Shown one piece after another: positions 37,611-50,500 of a stretch of 64,000 nucleotides of DNA. A program made the position numbers and the translations under genes. A model generated the notes under the pieces. The model did no database searches. It saw only the letters and a list, made by a program, of their open reading frames with translations, and was not told the DNA's origin. Each line of letters starts with the position of its first letter. Positions within the stretch are counted from its first letter, which is position 1. Origin of the DNA: Eucalyptus grandis (taxonomy: Eukaryota > Streptophyta > Magnoliopsida > Myrtales > Myrtaceae); assembly GCF_016545825.1 (NCBI RefSeq), contig NC_052622.1:48218770-48282769 (forward strand), in the 5' to 3' direction.

Positions 37611-40600
37611 TCACACGCAGGCTAAGGCAAAAGCTAGTAGAGCAAATATCGCGGACTTGTACGTGACTGAGGTGGGCATTCTGCCCTCGTCTTCTCGGGA
37701 GAAAAGCCCGTTGTACAGAGGCAGGTTTATATAGACAAGCAAACCGCACCAGCCAATCTGCATGGCGAGCTGGTCTACAGCATGGCCGTGCATCACTAAC
37801 CTCAGCATTGTGCCGATTAAGCACGACACATTGATCAGGGCGATAGTTGTTAGAACGGTAAACATGGGCGAGGCTGTGCCGAACTCCATGAGCTCTTGTT
37901 TGTACCTCTTTGAGACGTCATCGCCTGCCACTTTCTCGGTGATGACGAAAGTGGACTTGGTGACACCAAGCAGCCCTAGGATGTTGTCCAAGAAGCCGAA
38001 GAGATGGGAAGTTGTTCTCCGGTACAAGCCCATTCTTTGGTCATTCCACCATCCGTGTAGCGTGCTTCCGCATGTCCACATAAATTCGGTGGCGCTGTAC
38101 ACCATAGTTGCCACGACGACATACATGACGGGTAAACCCCAAAGATTCGACACCTGATGCAGCAATCAATCATCAATTAGCATTACGGGTTACTGATTTT
38201 GAAATAACATGTTTTGAGTCGTCGCATACTATATGATTACCTCAAATTTTGAAGATATTACGATGCACAAAATTGTTTCTCAACTATATTACCTTGGGGA
38301 ATAAGAGATGCCTCGGAGGAGACAGGCGACGGGACGGTCACATAGAACAGACTCGGTAAGGAATTTGCAGCCCACAGCAAGTAGTTGCAGTAGCAAATTT
38401 GAAGCTTCAGAGGGATCTTGCCATGTCCATACAAGAAAGGACAGTGCCTCGAGAGGGTGATCTGGAAATCGCCCCCGGACCATCGCTTATGTTGGACTAG
38501 GGACTGCAACAACGTTGTGGGAGCGACTCCCATGAAGGCATTCCTTTCTGGTTTGAAAAGACTGATCTCCAACCTCGGCATTGCATTGATAAACCAGTAA
38601 GCACGTCTTCCACCGTGCACCCATAGTTTAAGCCCATCTGCAATTTGACAATATAGTTAATATTTTCCTCGATGTCTATACTGGCAAACCAGTAACCATT
38701 TTGATGGAATTATATATGAATGAGAGACCTCCTTTCCCCAATCAGTGTTCTCTTCATATGCACAATCAGCCAGCGTTTTGCATGTTTCCTCTAAAACACG
38801 CGCGCTGTCTTGTTTCTGGTCGTGGCGCTCCCTCTTCAAGGAATCTGTCTCACCTTCCGGCATATACTTTCTCCCGGACAGTGCGTCTCTGCGGTGAAAG
38901 CACCCAGTGCCAATGTACATAGGGCCTCCATTGCCGTCGAGTCCATGAAACTCCACCTAACAGTCACAAAAATGTACCAAAAACTCAGTCAATTTGCACT
39001 TCAATCTTTAGAGTCTAAGTTCAATGTTCTTGAGTGGCTCACGTGATTGATTAGCCCCAAGGAACTGCTGTATAGGTCGTTCTCTGTGAGGTTATCAGTT
39101 CTGTGGATACTGTACATAAGCAATGTCATGACCATTCTCTTCGTCCAGTAAGAAGCAAAGTGCGTCCCTCACTGAGTCCGAGTTGTTCGAGTACATGTCA
39201 CAGTCCACGTTAAGGATGATGGGCGCGTTGCTGATCTTCGACGAGACCCTGATCTATTAATCCGGAAGAATAGGAGGAAAGAGCAGATACGATCTTGAAC
39301 ATTAGTAAATCTCATCCCATGTATTTCATTTTTCTTTATGATCAGAACATGTTGATTTTAAGTTAAACAAAGTATGAATCTGACAAAAATGGTTGGTACA
39401 AAATTATTATTGTTGGATGATACCAATTTATTTGCCAATTCAGAGCAAATATCGCAATGAATTTGGACCTCTCAAATGCCGATTTCCTAGAGCATTAGAA
39501 CTTTTGTAACATGTCAAAATTAATCCTATTGGATGATGAAATTACCTAATTCCTACCCTCCCTTCATAAAAATGCAAATAGCCTATCTTTGAGACATATT
39601 GGTGGAAAAGTTGAAAATTTTCAAAATGGTAGTCAGTCAAAACACAAATTAGGGCTAATGCATATAATGTTATACGTGTTGATGGTAATACTACCAATGC
39701 ATTCATCGCTCCTGCTTTGAAATTATGATGGTATTGGGGTCTCTTTTCTCTTGCTAGGTACGCGAGTTGGAAGAGGTTGTCCTTCATCATCCACTGCTGT
39801 AGAGTCTGTCCCGTCAATTAGAATCTGCAACATCGTGCGAAAATATTTCGGAAAAATGGGAAAGGTTGAGAATCATAACTTTGGTAGAAATTATTGAGAG
39901 CACTGCAGCAATATATGTATATAGTACTTGAAAATCGTTTGATGATCTCTTCGGCTGGAGACGGAGTCCCATTCGAGAAATCCTTTGTGTTGCTCCGCAT
40001 GTCGTCTGTAACACGTCCCAGCTCAGCCATTGCTTCGATCCGTTGCTTCATGTCTTCATATAAGTTCTACCACGATCAAAGAGCACAAAGCCTTTGAGAT
40101 ATGCAATTTATTCAGACTTAAGAGCCACTGAACTGGTTAAATGCCTGATCTTTCATGGAAGTCTAGAAGTTGAATGCATCACAGGGTGTCTAAATTGGCG
40201 GATGGTAAATAAAACATTATCGACTTGCATCGAATCTATGTATTTCTGCATGTGGCTCATGTGGTTACTTCTTCCTCTGGTTCTTAATCTAATTCCTGCC
40301 AAGGTCTTATAATGTCAGAATTCAATAACTATTTGTAGCAGCTACAACCATCCGGAGCTGATGTTTGGTAGAATCATATGTACATCACATATGTTACATA
40401 TTGTGCTTAGGTTCATGGTCGACTTTGAAAGGAATGTCTGCTAGCTCTAGGCAGGCGAGTCTCAGACTTATTCAATGGCTATTTTCGTTCTTACTGAGAA
40501 ATCGAAACGTGTTTTGCTGGTTCACCATAGAAACGGAGAAGTTATCCTACCATGCATCATGATGCGATTTAAGCCCTTGTCATCTTGTAGCTGTCGCTAA

Positions 40601-41957
40601 ACCCCAGTCGATTCCATGCACGTCAGTTTCTCGTACGGTCATTGTTTGCGATCAATGCATCGACTCATTTGTTCTTGGAGTTCCAGATTTTAGGAAGATG
40701 CGGAATTCGTCAAAGGAATAAAGACACTGATTTGGCGGGGAAGACTAGGTCACAAAAAATTGTTTTCTCAATCTAAACTCCGACGGCTATTGTGGTCGAT
40801 TTCTTTCATTTGACTTTTGTTGCAGCTCAATTGGACGGTCGTCATTCTTATATCATGCTATACGGAGCAGATAGTTAAATTCGGGAGGCGAGATAAATAA
40901 ATACTCCAATCAAGAAAGAGAGATATGGAACCTTAGTATAAGTTGTACTATAAACTAAATAATCACGCATGCAGCGGCAGCCGCCCGCCTCCCTTGGTTC
41001 CTTAATTGGCTATAAGTCAATGAAAATGCCAAAACCATCAAATTACTCAATCATACATTAAACTTTTTAGGTTTAGTGAGGACACCCTCTTATAAGATTA
41101 TCGATTCGATTAAGACATAAAACTTAGAATAAAGTGATTGACATGGTAGACAAGTATGTCGAAACTAATCCCTTTCTATTCATCACACTAACAAAATGTT
41201 TCGTGTAACCAAATTGCATGGCCAAAATTTCTATAGTTGTTAAAAGATACCAGAAAAAACAAAATTTCTTATAATAAAAATAAAACCTTTAATAGATTTT
41301 TAGACTCTTTTTATACTCTGATGTCATATTTCCATCTGACTTGGTATCTGATAAATGCGTAGCACTCTCTCTCATTGACCTTTCGGTCTGTGATATTTAC
41401 CTGCAAGTCTCTCTCTCTTTCTCTCTCGTGGATAAGAATTACTTGAGAAGGGATTGTGGTGGTCGGCTTTGGGCTGGAGGTTGACAATTTTGCTGAGCTT
41501 GCTTTGGCAGCAAGTGGTGGGAGTGCTCTCTGATGGATTCGCTCTATTATTGCTTCCCATACCTGACGGCATGATCGCCGATCGGGATTCGATGCCCTCC
41601 AGAAAGAAAGGACTACTATATCTGTTTTTGGATGGAACGTTCGGCTTAGAGCCGGGGCATTCGGCATTCAGAGTTCTCTGGTCATGTAGCGATGATGCGG
41701 AGCAGAAGGTTAATCTTCTTTTTGTGGTGTATGTTTTCAAGGTTAAGGGTTATATGCAGATGATGGAGAGGTCAGATTTTTCTTAGTTGCGTTGTTATCT
41801 ACAGTGCCAACTAGAGATTGCATCCGACCCCATTTGGAGGCGAGAAATTGACCGTAATCTTTGCATGATGCGAAGGATTTTCAAGATCAGCTACAAAGTG
41901 AACTCATAGACTGACGCAGATAAGCTTTATTGTTGTGCGTAAGAGATGATTCTCTTC

Positions 41958-42001
<44 letters not shown>

Positions 42002-42715
42002 CTTACTTTCATCGACAGCCACTCCTGCCGCTTGAGAGAATCATCTAGAGATTCGGCGGCGCTTTTGAAATAGGCCTCCGGTGACCTCGGTTCGACATTA
42101 AACTTCCTACAGAAGGGGAGCCATTTCTTGGAGAACAGAAAGCTTCAAGCATTGCATAGAAGGTAAAGGTCAGAACAGCCGTCGTCGGAGAGATAGACGC
42201 TCATCTTGTCCGGCGGATAATTGCGCCATGACTGATAAGACGGTGTTGATCACCATGGTCGGTGGCTCGATCACAGGATCGCCGTGCAGACAAATATGTC
42301 TATCCCCGGCAAAACCTTCTCGTATCTGAAAATTCAAGAAAACAACATCACAAAAGGATCGATAAACACTATTTCTTTTTCGATTTTGCGATGGGAGACG
42401 CAAGTCTCGAGCAAAACATCAGAGAAAAGACCAGGAAAACAAACCTCTGAGAAAGCCTGTCCTTGAAGGTGCGGCGATGCACGGGGTTCCATCTGACGAC
42501 GACTGTGACGAACCAGTAAATAACAAACCAGAGCTCGGAGAAGAAAGCTCCGAGCCAAGCCCACCTCGCGGCCGTGTTCGGCTCCGGCAAGTGATGAACT
42601 CGGTAGCAGAAGATGAAGATGATGCCGGCGAAGACGGACACTGCGTACGATCTGAGATGAAGAGGTTCTTGGCTGGCTTCGTTTCAAACAAAGGAGCATG
42701 GCTCTTCTCCACCAT
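37611..42715 (-). CDS. CSLE1: Cellulose synthase-like protein E1, copy 1 (frame disrupted)
   Basis: CSLE proteins are Golgi or endomembrane glycosyltransferases (family GT2) with two N-terminal and several C-terminal membrane spans and a cytosolic catalytic domain; the CSLE product is not settled. Exons (minus strand): 42445-42715, 42007-42325, 39928-40066, 39695-39824, 39043-39253, 38729-38956, 38293-38637, 37611-38153. Catalytic features are present: [11 protein letters not shown] (DxD), [18 protein letters not shown] and QHKRW. The start ATG at 42715 opens MVEKSHAPLFETK. Exons 1-5 and 7 are 1-3 bases shorter than expected and break frame near 42650, 42285, 42230, 42170, 39965, 39770, 39105, 38560, 38325 and 38305; exons 6 and 8 are intact. 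The indels could be assembly errors or real decay. Sense transcription opposes ALKBH2. Confidence 0.85.
41961..42000. repeat. (GA)n microsatellite at a CSLE1 splice donor
   Basis: About 20 GA units lie just past the exon 2 donor of CSLE1 copy 1. In the sense (minus) strand the intron begins GTAAGCCTCTCTCT. Confidence 0.95.
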
Positions 42716-42935
42716 CTTTTAGTCTTCTATTTTCTCTCTTCAAATCTTCTAGCTGTAGTATCACAGGCAAATGTGTGGTAAGGAACTAGGCATGTATATA
42801 TATCCATGCGGGTTCAATTCCCAAGCGACCTTTCCAAAATTTGTTTATAAATTCTGCAATTCTTAACTGGTTAAATAATGCACAATTAACGCCTAATATC
42901 CAGATGGTGACATTCAGAATCATATATAATTTTAG

Positions 42936-43530
42936 GGACAAACGCATTGGAAGCTTTAAAACTTATCATAAAGTGTAATTAAGTCCTAAAACTTATAAAG
43001 AAAGTGTAATTGAATCGTAAAATTTTCAAAAAAGTACAATTAAATCTAAAAACTTGTAAACAAAGTGCAACTTAATTCTTAAACTTTCAGAAAATGCAAT
43101 TAAGTCCGAAAACTTATCATAGAAATGTGTCATGTTCTAAAATTATCAAAAAGTGCAATTGAATCTTAAAACTTATCAAACTGATTAAATTAAGACATTT
43201 TCGTTGATAATGATTTTGAAAGTTTTAGTGACTCGATGCATTTCGTGGGACCAATTTTAGGATTTAATTACGTTTTTTAAAAATTTTAAGATTTGATTGT
43301 ACTCTCGTAATAAGTTTAGGATGCAATTATCTTGATAAGTTTTAAAATTTTTAATGTACTTATCCCATTTAATATTTCAAGACTTATTGCATTTTTGAAA
43401 TTTTATAATTCAATTGCACTTTCGTTATAAGTTTTATAACTTAATTGTATTTTTTGAAAGTTTTAGGAATTAATTCTACTTTTTATAATAAGTTTTATAA
43501 CTTGTAGTATACTCATACCTATTTTTTAAA
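42936..43530. repeat. Foldback-like inverted array of ~40-bp units
   Basis: The left half repeats variants of AAAACTTATnAAAnAAGTGnAATT(A/G)AnTC about six times. The right half carries the same units as their complement (for example TTATAAGTTTTATAACTTAATTG). The outer ends are also loosely complementary. The whole could fold into a long stem and resembles a foldback/MULE-like transposon. It fills most of the 1.1-kb gap between CSLE1 copy 1 and ALKBH2. Confidence 0.65.
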
Positions 43531-43839
43531 TATCGAAATAATTTTTGCATTTTCAAATTCTTGAGTAAAAGCAATAAGTAATTTCCTCATGTCCTAAGCA
43601 TGAAAATGAAAATCACTACAGACATATTTCATGCCCTCAAAACAAAATTTCTGAAAATTATTTCCAACCATAGTATAGGAAAATAAAGACTTTGGAATAG
43701 GAAGGCAAGAAAAAGAAATAAGAGATGGCAATGGCTTGGCGGTGGAAGATTCACCGTTGATTCTCCCGGTCTAAAGGGCTCGACTTTCTGCGAGTCTCCG
43801 TGACCTTCGCCGGCGACGGAGAAGCTCCGGCGGCGAGAC

Positions 43840-45186
43840 ATGAACAGCTTGATGCGCAAACTGACGGCGAACGCCGACCCGGCACCGTCGACGTCGAGCC
43901 CTTCGGAGTTCGACCCGACCGAGAGCGTGCGGAAGGGGAAAAGCTTCGATCTTGGGCATGGGGAGCGAGGTCTTCCACGTGCCCCGCTTCTTCCCGGCGG
44001 AGCAGTCGTGGGCATGGTTCGATTACCTCAACAAGCACGTCCCTTGGTCCCGACCCACTCTCCGCATCTTCGGTCGCAATCTCGTCCAGGTCTTTCCTCT
44101 GTCACTGCGCGCGCGCGCGCGCGCGTTTCTGCGTGTCGTGGTGGTGGTGGTGGCAGCTTTCGATGGTGTGGTCGGAAAAGCATGAATGAGAGATCGTAAT
44201 TATTGAATTTCACGTGTTCTTTGTCGCTAAAGTGATTGTCTTGACACTCTCATCCGACCGTTGTTCCATGTTCATGGGTTCTTTTCGTTCTGAATGTAAA
44301 TGGGTTGGTCTTTTTGCAGCCCAGAGATTCGTGTTATGTAGCGGCGGAAGGATTGCCGGCGATTAGCTATAACGGGCACTCGCCTCGTGCTTATTCTTGG
44401 GACGATTTCCCTCCACTCAAGGACATCTTGGATGCAGTAAGGATGCCTTTGAGCTTGTAATGTTCCTTAGCCGAGTGATTCGGCTTTTAAGTCTATTTCA
44501 GTGTCTTCACATTTCTTGAAGTGATTGATGTTATGACGGTTTATCGCTTTCTTTTGAAGGTCCATAAAGCTCTTCCTGGAAGTAGATTCAATAGCTTGGT
44601 CCTAAACCGATACGACGGTAACAATGATTATGTGTCTTGGCATTCCGATGACGAGGTGCTCTATGGACCCACCCCAGAAATCGCCTCAGTTACGTTTGGA
44701 TGCGAACGTGAATTTTTGCTAAAGAAAAAACCCAGTAAAATGTCTCCAGGTATAACTCAAGCACATCTTTGGTTTATGCAAGTAGTCACGCTCAAACTAC
44801 ACTGGCTTTTTTTCATTTTGTTGGAAATGCTAAATATTCATTTCTGATATTCATTTTAAAATTGTACTTCGGTATGTATTTTGATTTTGCTCTGTTCAAT
44901 GGTTGTTGATTTTAAAGTTGACTGCCTTCTTTTCCTATCTTACTTCTGTTTTGCTTACAAAAAAAAAAAAAAATCCATTTTGGGTTTTAAGCATCTGGTG
45001 ATGAGCCGAAGAGCAAGCGACTAAGGAAGAGCCATGACCCCGATCAGCACTCTTTCGTACTAAAACATGGATCGCTCCCTCGTAATGAAAGGCTACACTC
45101 AGCGGGATTGGCTTCACTCGGTGCCAAAGCGAGCAAAACCGATGTCTATTCGAATCAATCTCACCTTCAGGTGTGTCCTACGATAG
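43840..45186 (+). CDS. ALKBH2: AlkB-homologue 2 DNA dealkylation dioxygenase
   Basis: ALKBH2 is a nuclear Fe(II)/2-oxoglutarate dioxygenase that removes methyl and etheno adducts from DNA bases. Four exons (43840-44089, 44320-44436, 44560-44749, 44992-45186) give about 249 residues. Visible features: VPRFFPAEQSWAWFDYLN, PRDSCYVAAEGLPAISYNG, LPGSRFNSLVLNRYDG, the iron ligands in WHSDDE, then GPTPEIASVTFGCEREF, the second His in LKHGSL, and RINLTFR with the 2-oxoglutarate-binding arginines. Two frame breaks are present, both looking like one extra base in a short run: a G near 43961-43964 and a C near 45074-45077. Removing them gives LGHGSEVFHVP and HGSLLVMKGYTQRDWLH. The gene lies convergent to CSLE1 copy 2 and divergent from copy 1. 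Confidence 0.92.
44107..44126. repeat. (CG)n run with Z-DNA potential in ALKBH2 intron 1
   Basis: About ten alternating CG units lie about 20 bp inside the intron, followed by a (GTG)n-like run at about 44138-44152. Alternating CG of this length is rare in AT-rich plant introns. Confidence 0.9.
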
Positions 45187-45789
45187 CTCTGCCGTCAAGC
45201 ACATAATTATTTTTCTCTGCTCCTGTTAGATGTTGGCTTGGCTGTCAACAAGTTTTGAGAAAGCAACTGTCGATGGCGACTGCTTCTGTATGTGTCAAAG
45301 TGTGAAGGAAGTGGACAGCATGTGTTTATAAGTTTCAACCTACAGGTGTTAAATTGACTTAGGTTGCTCTGTCTTCATTTTGGCTAATATCAAGAACTTG
45401 AAGTCGTGATTTTTGATTCCATAGCTATATTTAGTCTGTCAATACCTCTGTTAAACGATCGCCTTGTAGTATATGGCTTCTCGTACTTCCGCAATTGGTC
45501 TATCTTTTTTTCTAGAAAATGTATCTGGCAAACTAAGAGATGTTTGGTGATTCTCTGCAAGAAGAACGAGGTCTCAACATTTTCGCTTTGATTGAACAAT
45601 ACAATAATAACATTGAGATGGCAATAGTAGGAATGATAAAGACTACACAAAATAGGACAGAGCAATAGCAGCACAAAGTTTTTCACATCAGGTCCTTCCT
45701 GATGGCATCCTACTTTGTATCATGTCTAGTGTGTGATATAAATATTCATGAAGTTTCGGCAACTTCTAGCCAATACAGTGCATGGTAGA

Positions 45790-47501
45790 TTATACATAGG
45801 CTAAAGAACAGGCTACTAGAGCATAGACTGCAGATTTATATGCCACTGAAGTGGGCATTTTTCCCTTGTCTTTTCGTAAGAAAATACCTTCATATATAGG
45901 CTGGTTGACACAGACCAGCAAACCGCACAATATGATCTGCATAGCCAGCTGGTCTGGAGTCTGACCATGCACTGCTAACTTCAGTAAAACTCCAATAAAG
46001 CTCAACGCATTGAGCCAAGCAAGGGTTGTTAGGATTGTGAACATAGGAGAGGGTGCACCAAACTCCATAAGCTCTTGCTCGTACCTCTTTGATACATCAT
46101 TGTCTGCCACTTTCGCAGTGACGACGAAGGCAGACTTGGAAGTACCCAGCAGCCTCAGAATGTTGTCCAAGAAGGCAAAGAAATAGGAAGTTGTTCTCTT
46201 ATAGAGCCACATTCTTTGGTCATTCCACCAACCACGAACAGTGCCTCCACACCATACGAATTCTCCGGCACTGTATGCACTAGTCGCCATAATGGTATAG
46301 ATGAATGGGTAGCTCCACTGACTCGAAACCTGATGGTGCAAGAAACCATTAGACGTAGCAAAGGACATTTTCAATCAAAGATTATGTGGATGCCCCTGCA
46401 CCATGGTTATGTCATAGCCAAGTGTTTTACACCAACAAGTGGCCAAATCAGGGTTGATTAAATGGCTAGCACAAGTTATTAGTGCTTGCTTTTGACACCT
46501 TTTGGATGGTGTCAGTGTAATGCTACTATAATAGAGGGGGTATAGCTGGAATTTAGCTGGAATTTATCTAATGTTTAATGACTTGATTGTTCTGAGATCT
46601 AAGCACGAGAACCAACGTTATGTGTACACTTATTTATACCTGTGGAAGGTCGAGGCATCAAAATTAGTTTTCTCACAAAAGAAAGTCATCTAATTAATTA
46701 CCTTGGGGAACAAGGAGATGCCTCTGAGTAGACAGAGAGATGGAATAGTCACATAGTACAGAGAAGCCAAGCAATTTGCTGCCCATAGCAAGTGGACACA
46801 ATATGAGAGTTGCAGCTTCAGGGGGATTTTGCCATGTCCATGCAACAGAGGACAGTACTGTGACAGGAAGATTTGGAGACCACCTTCAGTCCATCTTTTA
46901 TGTTGAACTAGGGACTGCAACAATGTGGTGGGAACAACTCCTAGAAAGCCTTTCCTTTTGGGGTTGAAATAGATTGATCTCCAACCTCTGCATTGGATTG
47001 TGAAACTGTAATGACATCTTCCACTGGGCATCCATACTTTAGACCCATCTGCAATTCAGACAAGACTTGTTTCATGGATGCTTTTGCACGTGTGTATTTG
47101 CATATTTATAGTGCTGGAAAGCATGCCTGTGTGGCATATTACAGTTTTGACGGCTGAATTTCCAGTCCTCTCTTTGAACAATATAATATAAGCAGAGCTT
47201 TTGGTTGCATCAAAATCTGGAATGATATAAGAGACTCATTTGCTTTTGTTTTTGTTCTTTTGCACCTAATCAAAATGACACAGTCTTACATGAGAGGTTT
47301 ATCATATAAGCTTTGTTTCCATGGACTTGTAAACTGCTTCGAGCTTGTTAGTTGTAGACTATAGAAAGCACTGCTCACTTGTTATATATAGAATATGGTG
47401 CTGAATGCTTAACCTTCTCTGCTTTCTTCCCCTATTTCCATTCTTTGACTAAGTTTCTCTACAGAAAATTTTGAAATATACTTAAAGGGTCGAAAATTGG
47501 G

Positions 47502-47553
<52 letters not shown>

Positions 47554-50500
47554 CCTTTCCCCATTCGGTGTTCTCTTCATAGCCACAGCTGGCTAGTGGT
47601 TTACATGTTTCTTCTAGGACACTTGCACTATCTTGTATCCTCTGGTGATGATCCCACCTGAAGGACTCACTTTTACTTCCCCGTCTATACTTTCTCCCAC
47701 ACAGTGTCTCTCTCCGATGAAAGCACCCGGTGCCGATGTATGGTGGTCCACCATCATTGTCCATACCATGGAGCTCCACCTGCAATCATCGTAGAATGTA
47801 CTTAAAGTCATTATAGTATCTTCACGCACCCAATGTACTTGTCCCGTCCCTTAAATTTAAAATGTCCAATAGAGTCTATCGGCCTCCTTTTAATTAGCTT
47901 CATGTTAGTCCACACATTGGAATTTGCTGAGTTGCCAATGGGTATGTGCTGACTTGGACTTGTGATTTCAGGTTCACTTCACGCGTTCAATTGAGTCATG
48001 GTTACCCATCTTAGTGCAGTTTAGTAAATATGGTGTATCGTTCTGCATATTCTAACGGAACTGGTAGAATCAATAGAATTGAACGTAAAGCGAGCGCATT
48101 AAGCACATTTGACATATAGCACAGTAAGGGACAGTGTTGTGTTGAAATCCTTTTGAAGTGGCTTACCTTGTTTATTACATCAAAGGAACTGCCGTATAGG
48201 TCATTGGTCGTGAGGTTATCGAAGGTCTGTGGGAACTGTATGAAACCAATCTCATCACCATTCTCTTCGTCCATGAAGAAGACAGTACATCTCTCACCGA
48301 GTCCATGTTGTTCGAATACATGTCGCAGTCCACATTAAGGATGATGGGGGCGTTGCTGATCTCGATGAGACCCTGATCTATTTTTTTTTTTTCAGAAAAA
48401 TAACATAAAGATTGGCACCAATATCATATTTTAAGCCCTCAAATCGATCCAAGGGCAAAAGATCCTCCCATACATAAATAGAAAAATCTGTGTGGAAGTT
48501 GATGTTCTTCACTTTTCTTGGTGATGAAAAATGAGGGCTTTGAGTGAATCATGTGTATGAGTACAGTATGTTGAGAATTACCAGAGCATTCATAGCTCCT
48601 GCTTTGAAATGGTGGTTGTATTGTGGTCTCTTTTCTCTGGCCAAGTACACCAGAGTTGGTAGAGGCTGTTCTTCACTGTCCACTGCCATGGGATCCCTCC
48701 CATCGATCACTATCTGGAAGAATCAGGAGAAGCATGTCATTAATGTTGCCAAAAGATTAGAACGTTAATCTTTTAAAGTAGATGCATGGTACTTGAAGAA
48801 TTGTTTGATGATCTCTGGCTCAAGACAGTGTCCCATTCAAGAAATCCTTTGTGTTGCTTATGAATGTCATCTGAATCCGTCCCAACTCCGCTACTGTTTC
48901 GATTCGTTTCTTCATGTCCTCGTATAAATTCTGTCATGAGCATAACCAAGGGCAAAGTTCTTTCAAGTTTTGCTATGTATCATTTATTTCATACAGTTAT
49001 GTGGAAGGTGGAATGAGTCACCTTGGATTGAAATTGGGAATGGGATGTCATACATTAATTTGGAATTCCATTCCCTAAAATTCAATCCTTCATTGTTTCC
49101 AATGATCTCTTTCCTGTATCCAATATTCGAAACTTACTTTTTGTTCCCGCACTTTTAATTTATCTAATCAAGTTCCTTTACTTCCACAATTTTCTTAACC
49201 CAGTCTATTGGACACTATTGGACACTATATCTTGCCAAATATCACTGTGACGTTGCCGTTGGACGATGTTATGCTTTGACAGAGACAAAATTTTTCCAGG
49301 ATAGGTATTGGCTAAATTCCATTCACATCATATTGTGACGTTGTCTAGGCTACTTTTTTTTTTTTCAACATTGGTCCATAGTAGCATCTGTGTATTTTAT
49401 CCATAGCATATTTTGGCATCATCCTCCATGCATATAAGCCGGATTTAATGGGATTTAATATCTGGTGTATTTTATGGAAAATTTATGAAAATAGAAGGAT
49501 TTGATTAGGAAAAATATAAAAGTACCAAGACGAAACTTTCTTTTTTTTTTTTTTTTTTTGCTTGATTTAAGTAATCTTTGGATGGATTGAAGTTTTTTTT
49601 TTTTTTCCTTTTTACTGCTTATGGGTAAAAAGACATTACAAATATCATAACTTTCATATAATGTTCTCTTTGATATTAATTTTTTTAATCACTTAAGTGT
49701 CACTTGTAAAAAAATAAAGATCATTTTAGTGTTAACTTCAATTTGGGGTGCCAGAAATTCGACATGGCAATATTTTATCAATTTCCTTGACTAGCATGAT
49801 TCATTGACATGCTTGGTAGAGGTGTTAAAATGGGTCATAAACTCATATATGACCCATTTAAATTATAAATTGGTCATAAATGAGTCACTTGTTTTTGACA
49901 AAAAGTAGTTAAATGGGTTTCACAATTAAAGGTTCAAGATAGATGGGTCTTAAGTGGGTTTTAAATGGGTTGGGTGGATAACCCATTTTCAACAAAACCT
50001 TATAATCTCTATCTTCCCTCTTTAACTTTACAAAATATTTTTTTTTGTAAAAATCGAAATTATAATTTTTTTTATTTTAATTTTCTCTTTTCTCTTTTCT
50101 TTTTCCTTTTTTTTTTTCTCTCTCCTTCCTCCTTTCGGTTGTCGGCACGGCGATGGGAAGCGACCCGGCCTGGGCGAGCCTTGAGCTCGCCAGGATCGCG
50201 AGGCGGAGGCCTCGCTAACACCCATTGAGGCTCGAGCCTGATCCGGGCGAGATCTCGAGTTTGCGGCGTCGGGCGAGGCTCAAGGCTCGCCAACGCCGGT
50301 GAGCTCGAGCTCGCCAGATTCGGTGAGCCTTGAGGCTCGCCGATGCCCGGCGAGCTCGAGGCTCACCTCGTGGTCGATCACCGCCGTCGTCGTGGCGCGA
50401 GTTGGCCAAAGAAAAAGAAAAAGAAAAAGAAAAGAAAAAGAAAAGAAAAGAAAAGTATATTTAAAAAATAAAATAAAATAAAAAATTAATTTTTAGAAAA

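Noticed and set aside
37762..38157. 131-codon plus-strand open frame
   Set aside because: It lies antisense to CSLE1 copy 1 exon 8, which matches the family throughout.
41311..41786. Overlapping open frames in CSLE1 copy 1 intron 2
   Set aside because: Both strands are open, no family is recognisable and the position is inside an intron; not enough to call a gene.
43629..44038. Minus-strand open frames of 95-128 codons
   Set aside because: They are antisense to ALKBH2 exon 1 in GC-rich sequence, and the sense strand has clear family motifs.
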